A DNA stretch of 64,000 bases from Rhynchospora pubera (Eukaryota; Streptophyta; Magnoliopsida; Poales; Cyperaceae), in NCBI GenBank assembly GCA_028095005.1, contig CM051461.1, forward strand, positions 174,289,144 through 174,353,143, in the 5' to 3' direction. The notes under the pieces were generated by a model. It ran no database searches. It was not told where the DNA came from and saw nothing but the letters and a program-made list of their open reading frames with translations. Shown one piece after another: positions 1 through 10,286 of this stretch (positions within the stretch are counted from its first letter, which is position 1; each line of letters starts with the position of its first letter). Made by a program: the position numbers and the translations under genes.

Positions 1-816
1 CCTTACCGGAGCTGGCTTATTAGGGTATTGATTAATTGGCTGTACCTGTGGTTGCATGTACTGGGGCTGTGGTTGAGGACGAGGCCGAGGTTGAAGCTGT
101 CCCTGAGGTTTAACCTGCTGCTGAGGTGAATACAGACCTTGGGGCTGAACTACCAGCCGAGGTTGAATCTGACCCTGAGGCTTAACCTGTTGCTGAGGTG
201 GATACATACCTTGGGACTGAACTACGGGCTGAGGTTGAATCTGACCTTGAGGCCGAGGTTGAAATTGAACCTGAGGTTGCATCTGTGGCTTTGACTGAAA
301 TTGACCCTGAGGTTGAATCTGAGGCTGAGGTTTATATTGAGCCTGAGGTCGAGGGTGTGTTGTCGGGTGTTGATTGTATGGTGCTTGTTGATTGAACTGG
401 TTTACCGGACCAATATTTGGATCTTTGACTCCGATCATGATTTCCACTGTCCCTTGGGGCCTGCCAGAGGGGCGCAAGAGATTTAAGCAATGGGACACCT
501 TCCCATTGGCCCGAGCTTCGTTAAGTGCTGCATATAATGGAAATCGGACCGAGCCAACCAGTGGCTTTGTGCCCGGTGGGGCATTGGCATGGACAATGTC
601 TATGTGGAGAATGGCAGTTTCGGTGAACGAGGTCGGAGGGAGAGGAATAGTGAATTTTTCATTCCACACAGGATTCATGTTGTTATGCATATCGATTTTA
701 GTAGAGCACTTACCGCTTGTGTCAATCCAGACCACGGCATACGGATGGAGCATGCCATACCGCCAGTTCACATTCTTTAGACTGCGAGCGCAACTGACAA
801 TCACTTGTACATGCAT
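1..816 (-). CDS. SRC2-like C2-domain protein, 3' end outside window
   Basis: The reverse strand is open from the ATG at 816-814 to the window edge: 272 codons with no stop. The first 125 or so residues form a C2 domain like those of SRC2/BAP-type plant proteins, which bind membranes or partners and are often stress- or cold-induced. The hallmark stretches SLKNVNWRYG, NPVWNEKFTIPLPP and TKPLVGS are visible, and the domain ends at GRPQG. It is followed by a very long Gln/Pro tail (QPQ, QPRPQ, GQIQP repeats) still continuing at the edge. The start is chosen because the paralogues at 3870 and 10163 begin at the same place relative to the C2 core. No membrane segment is seen in the visible part. 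It shares orientation and domain order with the next two copies, so it belongs to a tandem family. The C-terminus and total length are unknown. Confidence 0.85.
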   Translation of the reverse strand, partial: MHVQVIVSCARSLKNVNWRYGMLHPYAVVWIDTSGKCSTKIDMHNNMNPVWNEKFTIPLPPTSFTETAILHIDIVHANAPPGTKPLVGSVRFPLYAALNEARANGKVSHCLNLLRPSGRPQGTVEIMIGVKDPNIGPVNQFNQQAPYNQHPTTHPRPQAQYKPQPQIQPQGQFQSKPQMQPQVQFQPRPQGQIQPQPVVQSQGMYPPQQQVKPQGQIQPRLVVQPQGLYSPQQQVKPQGQLQPRPRPQPQPQYMQPQVQPINQYPNKPAPVR

Positions 817-3138
817 TGTTGTTAATGCGTTTCTGTATGTGAGAGAGATGGAGAGGGAAGAGAGATAGAGAGAGAGGCTTGCAGAAGTAGGAAGGTAAGT
901 TGCTTTGATTTGTAGGTGGGGAAGGCTAATCAAAGAATAAGTTGACCGGGCAAGGGGAGGGGTGATGTAGTGGAAATAGGCATTGAGAAGTCTTTGTTGA
1001 CTTTATATTCCTAACTCCACACACTGAATTATTTTTCCCAAAGAAGGCCAGAAACTCTGTGGGTAATGACACCAAATATACATTTTTGCAAGTAAACACT
1101 TTGAAAAAGAGATCCCATCATGTGCAGGTTGTTTACCCTTATGACCAAGTCAGGCAGCACTCAGAGTGATATCCAGCACAGCTCAATCATTTAATTTGCC
1201 AATATTCTCTTCAGTATAGATTTTTTTTTCTATTTTTATTAAGTCTTCAAAGATAAATGTTAATTGCTGATCAGAGATGGACCTCCTATTTGTTAGATTA
1301 ATCGTGATTCTTCTCAGAGAACTCTCTGTGGGAACAATCTTGTAAGCAGTTCTCGCCTCTACAAATGATGGAACTAATAATAAGAACCAGAATAGTTAAT
1401 GTAGGTCTCATCTGGTTAGTATAAATAATGAAAATTTGCGAGGTAAGGTTCTGCCGTTCTGGTTCTTAGTACAAAGTACCAATGTCTTTTGTGTTTCGAG
1501 TTTCAAAGCTTTTTCCTAATATTGAAAATATTATCATCATAAGCTGCTCAAGATGAAGATGTCCATAGAAGTCCTCCATGAAAGGAAATTCTGATATGGT
1601 TATACTGTGTCTATGTAAATGTATGTAATATGAGTTAATGCAAAGCAATTCCAGCAAATGTACGTGGTACCACATGAATTTGAGCTACATCAATTCCAGC
1701 AATGTACTGATATGGTTCTACTATGTCAATTCCAGTAATACTGATATGGCTATATATTAACATATCTAGAGCGGTTTAGTTTTTCTTTTTCCTCCTTTTC
1801 TGGCTTCTTTGCATGAGGGAGGTACTCTCTAGTCTCTAGACTGTTTGTAAGAAACAAAAAGGAGAGGAGCGCTGGTTTGAGGAAAGAAAGGGTCACAAAC
1901 CGTTTAAAAAATAATACAACAAAAACAGCACCGGCCACTGGATATAAAAAATCGGATATGTAAACTCATCATCAGCTCGAACTTTGATAGAAATCTATCG
2001 GACTGGATCGAATTACACAAAGAAGCTATCCAGTCCAATGTCATTTTATACCTCTGGTATCGCTTATGTACTGCCATGAATAAAATCCAATTTAAGTGGG
2101 CAATATATTATGGATACCCAAAAAATCCTAGTGCTTTTACCACACTCTGTGCTCCTTGGAAGGAACAATTTTAGAAGATGTCTACAAAGAAAAGATCAAT
2201 GGATGGCAAAAAACAAAGAGGATTTATTGAGATTTTCAAAATACATGAAATGGTCCAATCTTCAAATAAACAAACAAAAAATTCATTCAAATGAGATCAT
2301 CGAACCTCGCAATCATATCATGTTGCAGGTAGAGATATTCATGCTGTCACCATTATAATAAAAACTATATATGCACGTGGTTATGTTCATAGAATTTTTT
2401 TTTTTTGAAGGCCGGATGGCAAGTGCCAATGGCAGATTTTGAGGTTATGTTCTTTTTTTGAGGGTCGATTTTGAGGTTATGTTCATAGGATTACACCGGA
2501 AATTTTCGATTCTACGTAACTTTTGTACTTTTCATTAAATAATGCAGAATATATATAAAGCCTACTATATTATCTTAAATAAATGAAAAAGTGAATTTGG
2601 GAGGAGAGCTAAGGAGCAGGCTCAAGCTCAATGGTTTTTGTCTTACGGTTTCTTGCGAATCACTGTTTTTCTTGTCTTCTTTTCTTTTTCTTATTTTGTT
2701 TCTTTTGCCTTCTGTCACTTGTAAACATAAAAGTTCTTAAAAGTCTTGATAATTTTTCGACCATACCCAAATAAAAGGAATATAGTTTTGAAATGTGATT
2801 GATTATTTGCACTAACTGGTAGATCTAATTGGGAAGTTTTACCAAAGGGAAATGTCACAACGACATGTTAAATATACATATACAAGAAAAAAAATAAAAA
2901 ACAAGATTCATATTTTAATCATTTCAGAGTTGTCAGCATTCATGCTTGAAAAAGGCTAGAACAAGTAAATTTATTATTTATGCCAAGCAATACAATCTCC
3001 AATAGAGATGCACACACCACTGCACAAGACACCACACAAATATAAGACGCAGGATACAATTATGGGTAACAATAAAAATAGAATGTGTAATTTTGTAAAG
3101 AAGCGTTCACTCCAAGGAGCATGCAATAATATCTTTCC
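817..3138. other. Intergenic DNA between C2 genes, no gene found
   Basis: This stretch holds the 5' flank of the first C2 gene (GA-rich leader at 840-880) and the 3' flank of the second. It is AT-rich. Small local repeats are visible: the phrase CAATTCCAG recurs near 1647, 1690 and 1727 with adjacent TACTGATATGG, and a short direct repeat around TTTTGAGGTTATGTTC lies at 2438-2480. The open frames here are short, have no recognisable domain and lack codon structure. I see no gene. Confidence 0.6.
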
Positions 3139-3870
3139 TTAAATCAAGTTTAACGCATACATACGGCCTCTTGCTGCTAACCTAGCTTTAGCATAAGCAG
3201 CATCGAGAGACTCCGAAGCACGTGCAGTGCCCTGAATATCCTCAATGCCACTGGCATATCCTGGTGCCTGAGCTGGATTGGGCCTAGCAGCTTGAGATGA
3301 ATAAGGTGGGTAACCTGGCGCGTACTGATGTGAAGTATTGGGGTAATATTGGTGCATTGGTGGTTGCGGTGTCTTATGATACTGAGATTGATAATTATAA
3401 GGTTGTGGCTGAGGCTGAGTCTCTGATGAAGCATGAGGTTGCTTCCCGCGTGTTTCCCATTTACTGTTATCTGATTTGCTTATTTTTATTTTGATTTTCA
3501 GATTACCCTGAGGCCGGCCTGATGTTCTTTCCAAAATTAAGTCAAACCAGGCCTTCCCTTTGGCCTGAGCTTCATCAAGGGCCACTTTCAGAGGTAACTT
3601 GGCCGACCCAACAAGCGGCTTGGTGTCGGAAGCATGGTTCGCATGGACTATATCTATATGAAGAACAGCAGTTTCAGGATCTGAGGTTTCCGGGATTGCA
3701 ATAGTTAACTTTTCATCCCAAAAGGGATTAACACCATTTTCGGGATCAGTTTTGGTGGAGCACTTCGCACTTGAGTCAATCCAGGCTACCGCATATGCCT
3801 TTAAACTTCCATGACGCCAGTTCACATTCTTCAAGTTACTCGCCGCATGTACATACACTACGATATCCAT
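3139..3870 (-). CDS. SRC2-like C2-domain protein, complete
   Basis: A 243-residue protein from a single open frame. Residues 1-125 are a C2 domain (start MDIVVYVHAASNLKNVNWRH; core NPFWDEKLTIAIPE; TKPLVGSAKLPL; end GRPQGNLKIKI). Residues 145-215 are rich in Gln, Pro and Tyr (QPQPQPYNYQSQ, PGYPPY). The C-terminus is short and charged (AYAKARLAARGRMY), with no membrane anchor, unlike some longer family members. C2 proteins of this type are thought to bind lipids or calcium and act in stress signalling; that is family knowledge, not visible here. The upstream block at 3945-4080 is also present upstream of the dead copy (7268-7397), so gene and promoter were duplicated together. The length is in the normal range for short SRC2-like proteins. 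No intron is needed. Confidence 0.88.
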   Translation of the reverse strand: MDIVVYVHAASNLKNVNWRHGSLKAYAVAWIDSSAKCSTKTDPENGVNPFWDEKLTIAIPETSDPETAVLHIDIVHANHASDTKPLVGSAKLPLKVALDEAQAKGKAWFDLILERTSGRPQGNLKIKIKISKSDNSKWETRGKQPHASSETQPQPQPYNYQSQYHKTPQPPMHQYYPNTSHQYAPGYPPYSSQAARPNPAQAPGYASGIEDIQGTARASESLDAAYAKARLAARGRMYALNLI

Positions 3871-3944
3871 TGCGAGGAAGAATAGGCAGAGAGATGGAGA
3901 GGTGCAGTGAATAACAATAGAGAAGCTTGTTAAAAACTTAAAAT

Positions 3945-4080
3945 GTATAATAGGCTTCTCCTACTTAACCATTGGAAAAGCTAAGGGTTGACTTTGATTC
4001 TTCAAATTGGCACGCAGCAGGTATATTATGTAATTACTGATAACTTGAAAGCAAGTTCTGTGGAAACAGAGTGCTTAATG
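3945..4080 (-). repeat. C2 upstream block, duplicated at 7268-7397
   Basis: The segment containing TTCTTCAAATTGGCACGCAG followed by GTAATTACT and CTTGAAAGCAAGTT recurs almost unchanged at 7318-7390. Both copies lie just 5' of a C2 start codon (active gene at 3870, dead copy at 7062). The conservation is higher than in the rest of the intergenic DNA. It is either recent duplication or retained promoter function; the sequence alone cannot separate the two. Confidence 0.7.
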
Positions 4081-4613
4081 GGGTCAGCATAAGCTGCTTT
4101 AGATGTTGCCGTTGATCGAAGTCTATAAAATTTGTCTTTTTTATATTGAAATTGTCAACAACAGCTGCTCTAGATGTTGACGCAGATCTATCGAATTCTT
4201 TTATGGAAGGAAAATCTTACACATAACTAGATAGCCTCTGTCTAGTCTGTCAAAAAAAAAAAAGGAAAATCTTACACATAGTTTTCTTTTTTAAGTTTCT
4301 ATATATTGGAGGAAAAAAGAGTAAAATAAAATTCTAAAAGGAATAAAATAGCAATTTTTTTATATAATTCAACACATATATCATATTGTGTAGCATAAAC
4401 CAACTGTTCCTGTTCAAAAACCAAAATTTAGAAAAATGGACTGTTCGAATTTCAGAAATAATTTGGAGCACTAGTCCTCATAACTATTACTGTCAAGTAG
4501 TGAAGTGAGTGTTCAGTGATATGTAAAGAATTTTTAGGAAACAACCTACTCATCATTTAGTGACGTGTAAAGAATTCCTATGTTTTTTTTTTTTTTACCT
4601 CACAGATGTCTCT

Positions 4614-6003
4614 TAATGCTGTCAATGAAACCCGTTTATCCTATCCGTACCGTATTCGATAAGACGGATACGGGTAAGATTTTATTTTTGTTATACTAAC
4701 GGGTATGGGTACGGGTAAAGAAAAATTTTCGTTAACTTATCGGGTACGGGTACAAGTACGGGTAAGGGTTATTTCGTACCCATTATCTAACAGGCAGTGA
4801 TTTAAATAGCGGCATTTAGCGGCGCAATAGCGGTTTCGTTTTCCAAACGCTACGCTGCTATTTGAAATATGTGTATTTAGCGTTTTTGACGATGGCAGTT
4901 CGTTAGCGCTATTTGTCGGTTATATAGCGGGTATTAGCGATATATAGCGGAAGTTTAGCGCAACATTAAAGTTCTGCATATTGTGGGCTGCTTTATGAGA
5001 AGTTATAGATTTTATTTAACCCTTATAGGCTGGGTCCAATATAGATTGACTTGCCTCCCTCAATTGCCTCAAGGAAAATTGGAAACAAACCCTTATTTAA
5101 CCTAACCATTATCTATAATCTAATCTTCATTTTTCTTTTTTATGTCGGCGCAAATGTCAATTCTCAAAGAAAAAATCTCACTATCTTTCACTCGCAATTG
5201 CTCTTTTCTTTTCCCGGTAACCAAGATTGATTATTATGCAAGTTAGAGTATGTGTTTTGTTTAAATGTAAGGCTGTAACCAAGATTGATTGTTATCTGTT
5301 TCGGTAACGTTAACAATATAATGTTTAAACTCATGCTATAGTATAGCAATATGATATATATGATGTTTATCTTGGATTAAAGTATGTATATAATGTGCAT
5401 ATTTTGGATTCATATTTTCAATCCGTTATGATTCGATAACGGCCGCGAAATAACCGCTATCCGCTATCCGTTATGACATAAGCCTATCCGCGATGGAACC
5501 GATATCCGCTATTTAAATCATTGCTAACAGGTAATATTTTACAAACATATATGTATATATAATCAAATTTTTAGCATATTTCGAAAGATATGTTATTAAT
5601 TTCCATCTTCATCCAAACTTATTTATGATGATGATTTTTCATTCTATATTATATTATAATTTATAATTAGTTATATAGTTTTTTTGAATTCAATTGATAT
5701 GAGAATAAATTTCATAATTTTTGTTATATCTAAAAATATTATCTAAATATTTTACTTTATCTATATATTTATTTGATATTATTTATTTATCACATTATAT
5801 ATTTTTATTAAATTAATAATATTATTATTACCCGTTATGTACCGTTATCCTACCCTTATCGTTAAATCTTAACGGATACGGATATGGTACGAGTAAAGTC
5901 TTTTTTAACGGGTACGGATACGGATATGGGTAAAAAAAAATTTAACGGGTACGGATATGAAAATACCTTCTACCTTACCATACCGTACTCATTGACAGCC
6001 CTA
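4614..6003. mobile_element. Non-autonomous hAT-like element (outer), interrupted by a second one
   Basis: The ends are inverted: TAATGCTGTCAATG at 4614 and CATTGACAGCCCTA ending at 6003. An exact 8-bp duplication ATGTCTCT flanks the element (4606-4613 and 6004-6011), the hallmark of hAT insertion. Both subterminal regions carry many copies of a GGGTACGG/GGATACGG motif, as hAT ends do. Without the inner insertion (4795-5531) it is about 650 bp. It encodes nothing, so it depends on a transposase elsewhere. Confidence 0.85.
4795..5523. mobile_element. Non-autonomous hAT-like element (inner)
   Basis: It starts CAGTGATTTAAATAGCGG and ends CCGCTATTTAAATCATTG, a near-perfect inverted terminal repeat. 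The 8-bp duplication CTAACAGG flanks it at 4787-4794 and 5524-5531. Subterminal TAGCGG/CCGCTA motifs are repeated many times at both ends. It is 729 bp with no credible open frame. It is younger than the element it interrupts. Its ends resemble those of the full-length hAT at 30311-34720 (about 12 of 18 terminal bases agree by eye). Confidence 0.88.
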
Positions 6004-6011
6004 ATGTCTCT

Positions 6012-6687
6012 CATGTATTCCAAGAAAATGTCCAATCTAAGTGGGTCATGACCAATGGTCCTGCCCAATAATTGCTCCTATTTTTACCATACTGACGCGC
6101 TTTCAAAGAACAATTTTAGAAGAAGCCTACATATTGACGCGCTTTCAAGAATCAGATTGTATCACGGTAGAGAATTTTATGCCGTCAACATTAAAATTGT
6201 AAATTGAACCGTCCTAGAAACCTTTTTTGCTCCTTTCATTTCAATTTGCTAGTCTGATTTGTTCCGGTTCAATAAAAAATATTAACTTAATATGCTGGCT
6301 TCCTTTTTTTGGGAAGTAATAGGTGAAGTGCCTACTATTTGGGAATTTGTGTGAGCGTGGAAAACAAGGAATCAACTGAGGGTTTCTTAAGAAATTTTAG
6401 AGGTCCCCCCCCCCCCCCCCTTTCTTTTGCCCTTTTGTCACTTGTAAAAGATAGATTTTTTAGAAAATTATAGTAAATATTAGATCATATATAAGTATAA
6501 CTGAATGAAAACATAATATTTCAAGCTGGATTGTTTGGCCCAGTGATTTCGCTTTATTCCGCCAACTAAGTAATCCTTGATTTGATTCAGAGAGAGCATT
6601 TATTTTCAAATTTTTTATAACAAAATCGTTAGTTTCAAACCAACCTTCAAAAAAAAAAAAAATTCGACTTGCTATTTGATTATTTGG
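6012..6687. other. Intergenic DNA, no gene
   Basis: AT-rich DNA between the hAT pair and the dead C2 copy. A run of C lies at 6405-6420 and short A or T runs are common. No open frame with a recognisable domain is present. Confidence 0.6.
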
Positions 6688-7062
6688 TAGAGAATGGCAG
6701 TCTTAGGATCTGAGATCCCAGGGAGTGGAATAGTCAACATCTCATCCCAAAAGATATTGACACTATTGGTTTCGTTTGGATTCCATTTGGGAAGAAGGGA
6801 AGAAGAGAATAAGGAATAAATTTATTATAAACAATCCAAACTTTTCATAAAGTTACACACTTCTCAATACTTCTTTCCACTTATTTCCTTCTTCCCACAC
6901 CTTATCCAAACGGAGCCATTGTTAATTGTCTACATCAGTTTTGGTGGAGCACTTCACGCTCGAGTCAATCCAGACCGCCGCTAAGCCTCTAGACTTCCAT
7001 GCACCAGTTCACATTCTTCAAATCACTTTCTGCATGTCATGTGCATACACTGTGATATCCAT
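6688..7062 (-). pseudogene. Dead C2-domain copy, truncated and interrupted by a MITE
   Basis: The minus strand reads as a relative of the gene at 3139-3870: start codon at 7062-7060 (ATGGATATCACAGTG), then remnants of LKNVNW, AVWIDSS, KCSTKTD, DEM-TIPLPGISD and TAIL. A short insertion just after codon 8 throws the frame into a stop. A deletion after the NW codons causes another frameshift. A 150-bp MITE sits at 6768-6917 inside the C2 core. Homology stops near 6688, so the second half of the C2 domain and the whole Gln/Pro tail are missing. Its promoter-like upstream block is still intact at 7268-7397. It cannot make a C2 protein. Confidence 0.85.
6768..6917. mobile_element. PIF/Harbinger-like MITE, copy 1
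   Basis: A 150-bp element with inverted ends GGTTTCGTTTGGAT and ATCCAAACGGAGCC. It is flanked by the 3-bp repeat ATT (6765-6767, 6918-6920). The interior contains ATAAACAATCCAAAC and AAGTTACACACTTC, shared with the elements at 58150 and 63760. The 3-bp duplication and about 150-bp size fit Tourist-type MITEs moved by a PIF/Harbinger transposase. Confidence 0.8.
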
Positions 7063-9020
7063 TGCAAGTAAGAAGGCTAGGTAGAAGGTAGAGAGGTATT
7101 TAATGAGGTGCAGTAACTACAATAGAGAACCTAAACAAAATGAACAAGACAGCAAATTGTTTCTGTTTTTTTGTTTGTTTTCTTTTTTATTTTCTCATTT
7201 ACATGTAAATTAATTCTTAATTTAATTCCACCTGACCCTCCAAAAAAAGACAGCAACTTGGTGATAAACATTATAGGCTTCTGCCTTGTTGTTGGAAAAA
7301 AACTAGAATTTGACTTTTATTCTTCAAATTGGCACGCAGCAGGTATGTTATGTAATTACTAATAACTTGAAAGCAAGTTATGTGGAAACAGAATACTTAA
7401 GCCTATAAAAGATGACCGACAGGGAATGTACATGAAATTAATTACTTGTTGATAGCAATAAGTTGATAACTACTTTTAGGCTGATTTTATTTTATTTTAT
7501 TTTTTCCCCTGATTGAATTTATGGAGGAAACATAAGTTCTAAAATGATATCATCGACGTATTGGGGCATTAATTGGTACATTGTATTGGGGCATTAAATA
7601 AAAATGAACTGAAGTGCTTATTCTCTTCTTTGAACTGAAATGTATTGGGGCATTAATTGGTACATTGTGATAATAGAGCAGCATCGCTTGGAGATTGTCA
7701 TGGGGACCTCAACAGAAAGGAAAAAGAAAATTTCTTAATGACATAACGAGATCTAAGGAGGCTTTCGTCACCTCAGCCAATTCAACTATTAGCGCTACCA
7801 TTGTTTCTTTTTATTATTTTTTTTTTTACAATTGGAGATGGTCATAATAATACTTGTTCGTTAATTGGCGACTTATTCTATTCCAATCAAGTTCAACATG
7901 AACTCAACACCATCTAATTTTTTATGTTACAACTTACATATGCTATATCTAAAAGCATAGATTTGAATTACTTCTAATTTGCATTATACATTTATTTTTA
8001 ATAGATAATGCTTAACTGATATCCTCACGTCTAAAAAATAGGAAACATATGTTTTGGCACTATGTATTCTGACCGGCCAAATAAATTAATTAATACTGAT
8101 CAGATCTTTTTTCTTTTTTTTTAAAAGAAAAAATGACAAACTATCTGCATGAACATACTTATCTAAGGGGGTGCGACATCATATATACGGATCAATTAAT
8201 ACAGTTTTCATGATTAAAAAACCGTATTACTTAGAATTTCTTGCTTCTGTTGGGATAATATAGGTAATAGTAAATTAGGGGTATGATGAGACGTTCAAGC
8301 CAACTCAAGACAATTCCCAATTTGAAATTAATCATTTCGCTAATTCCGCCCAATCCTATGCTATGTCAATCGTCTCTCTCATCCCCCCCCCCCCCCAGGT
8401 AACAACAACAAAAAATAAATTAATAAAATAAATCAATTCAAAAAATTATTTGATCCAGCAAACCAGTTGATAATCCTTGAAAGTACAACTGAACAAATCT
8501 GTCTAATACTTATCGATTGACATATTGTGTTTGATGTGAACACTGAAAAAACCTGAAACACCACCGGTCGATCAAATCTGTGATCTTTATCTCTAGTGAA
8601 TTGGGGAATAAAATAACAAAAAATATCAATTTCTAGGACTTAATTTAAACGGAACAATATTGAGTAAAGCATTGTGTACTTCGGCACACACAACGAATTC
8701 TTTTATTAATCCACTCGGTTTGGAAATTAAAAGTACACAGTATATGATTTGAGAGATGTGAACTAAACAGGAACCCTTGTTGACAACTACTGTAAGAGAA
8801 ATCAATCCAAATAACTAATACAACCTTTATTAATGTACATACTCAAATGAACAACACTCTAACAACTGTAATTAATAGCTTGTTACACAACTTTCCAATC
8901 ATTTGTCAAAAATTTAACGTTTTCACTCCTTGATGCTTTCCCTTAATCCTGATTGATGAAATCTCAGTGCATATCAATTCCTCACTACTTCGAGACTATT
9001 AGTTTTACTGGATGTGCGTG
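7063..9020. other. Intergenic DNA upstream of the dead C2 copy and downstream of the third gene
   Basis: 7268-7397 is the duplicated C2 promoter-like block. The insertion of about 100 bases at 7150-7250 (T-rich) separates it from the dead reading frame, which the active copy lacks. From 7400 to 9020 I see only AT-rich sequence, a C-run near 8384-8397 and short duplicated phrases (TATTGGGGCATTAATTGG twice, near 7560 and 7643). No gene. Confidence 0.6.
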
Positions 9021-10163
9021 TTACATAGAAAGACCACTCAAATCAAGGCCCCCTAAATCAAGTCCGCTTCCTAAATCAAACCCTCCCATGTCCATCCCTC
9101 CCATGTCGAACCCTCCCATGTCAAATCCACCATCTCCGAAACCCCCGTCAGTACCGAATTGTCCATTAACACCAGTGCCATCGTCATAGCCTGCATTGCC
9201 AGAACCATCCAGTGTATACGAACCATCAGCATACCCTGCAGAATTATCATACCCTTGGGCTGCAGAGGGATCATTACCATTGGCATTGCCACTGGTGCCA
9301 AGAAATCCATTGTTGTTTACCATTCCTGTGTTTGCACCTTGAATTCTGTTGAAGGTAGCAGCCTGAATACGTTGAACAGACCCCATCATTCTTTTTACCT
9401 GCATCGGGTTGACTCCGAAGGCAAGAGTACAAAGTGCATTACCTAGTCCTAGCGACGAGGCCTGCTGGTTAACTGGGCGATATTGCGGCCTCCCAGCTTG
9501 AAAGAGCATGGCATTCCCAGGTTGTTGTGCTAAGCCTGGCCTAAGATTTTGAGGTGCATTGGCTGGGTATCCTGGCCTTATGGAAGCTGGCATATTATTA
9601 CGGTATTGATTCATTTGCTGTACCGGTCGATACTGAGGGTGGGATTGAAACTGTTGCATTGGCTGAGGCTGATACTGGTTTACAAGCTGAGGTTGAGGCT
9701 GTGGCTGAGATTGTGATGGCATGTTTCTGGCTGGTTGTCCATATGGTGCATTTTGAATGATGTTTGTGTCTTTTATTTCAATCTGGATTTCAAGACTTCC
9801 CTGAGGTCGGCCTGACGGTCTTTCTACAACCAAGCTAAAGTTGGCTTTCCCTTTGGAGCGTGCTTCATTGAGTGCCATTATAATAGGCAGATTGACCGAC
9901 CCGACAAGTGGCTTTGTGTCTGCAGCAGGTTTAGCATGAACTATTTCTACATAAAGAATGGCAGTTTGTGGGTGTGAGGTTGGAGGGAGTGGGATGGTGA
10001 ACTTCTCGTTCCATACGGGATTATCTCCATTGTTAACATCGACCTTGGTGGAGCATTTCGCACTCGAGTCAATCCAGGCTATGACGTAAGGCTGCAGACT
10101 GCCATAACGCCAGTTCACATTCTTCAGTTCGAATGCGGAGTTTATAAACAATTTTATTTGCAT
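9021..10163 (-). CDS. SRC2-like C2-domain protein with Gly/Asp-repeat C-terminus
   Basis: A 380-residue protein. The open frame extends 41 codons further upstream (to 10286), but the ATG at 10163-10161 (MQIKLFINSAFELKNVNWRY) matches where both paralogues start, so I use it; the upstream extension is Ser/Leu-rich and could be a leader or shadow. Residues 1-125 are a C2 domain (NPVWNEKFTIPLPP, TKPLVGSVNLPI, GRPQGSLEIQI). Residues 140-235 are Gln/Pro-rich. A middle segment follows (LCTLAFGVNPMQVKRMMGSV), then Gly/Asn-rich sequence. The last 45 or so residues are a striking run of GGFDMG-type repeats. No membrane anchor is seen. Family knowledge suggests membrane-associated stress signalling; the repeat tail is not something I recognise. 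An upstream GA-rich tract at 10206-10219 may be in the leader. Confidence 0.85.
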   Translation of the reverse strand: MQIKLFINSAFELKNVNWRYGSLQPYVIAWIDSSAKCSTKVDVNNGDNPVWNEKFTIPLPPTSHPQTAILYVEIVHAKPAADTKPLVGSVNLPIIMALNEARSKGKANFSLVVERPSGRPQGSLEIQIEIKDTNIIQNAPYGQPARNMPSQSQPQPQPQLVNQYQPQPMQQFQSHPQYRPVQQMNQYRNNMPASIRPGYPANAPQNLRPGLAQQPGNAMLFQAGRPQYRPVNQQASSLGLGNALCTLAFGVNPMQVKRMMGSVQRIQAATFNRIQGANTGMVNNNGFLGTSGNANGNDPSAAQGYDNSAGYADGSYTLDGSGNAGYDDGTGVNGQFGTDGGFGDGGFDMGGFDMGGMDMGGFDLGSGLDLGGLDLSGLSM

Positions 10164-10286
10164 TCTGAATGATGAAGCGAGCTCTAGAAAGAGGAGGCAG
10201 GAGGAAAGAGAGAGAGAGATTATCACAATATATGTTAATGAGAACAAGGAATTGGCTTGAGAAGGAGAAGAGAGACTGCAAGACAA

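Noticed and set aside
198..868. Plus-strand open frames across the first C2 gene
   Set aside because: They are the antisense of the Gln/Pro tail and C2 domain read on the minus strand.
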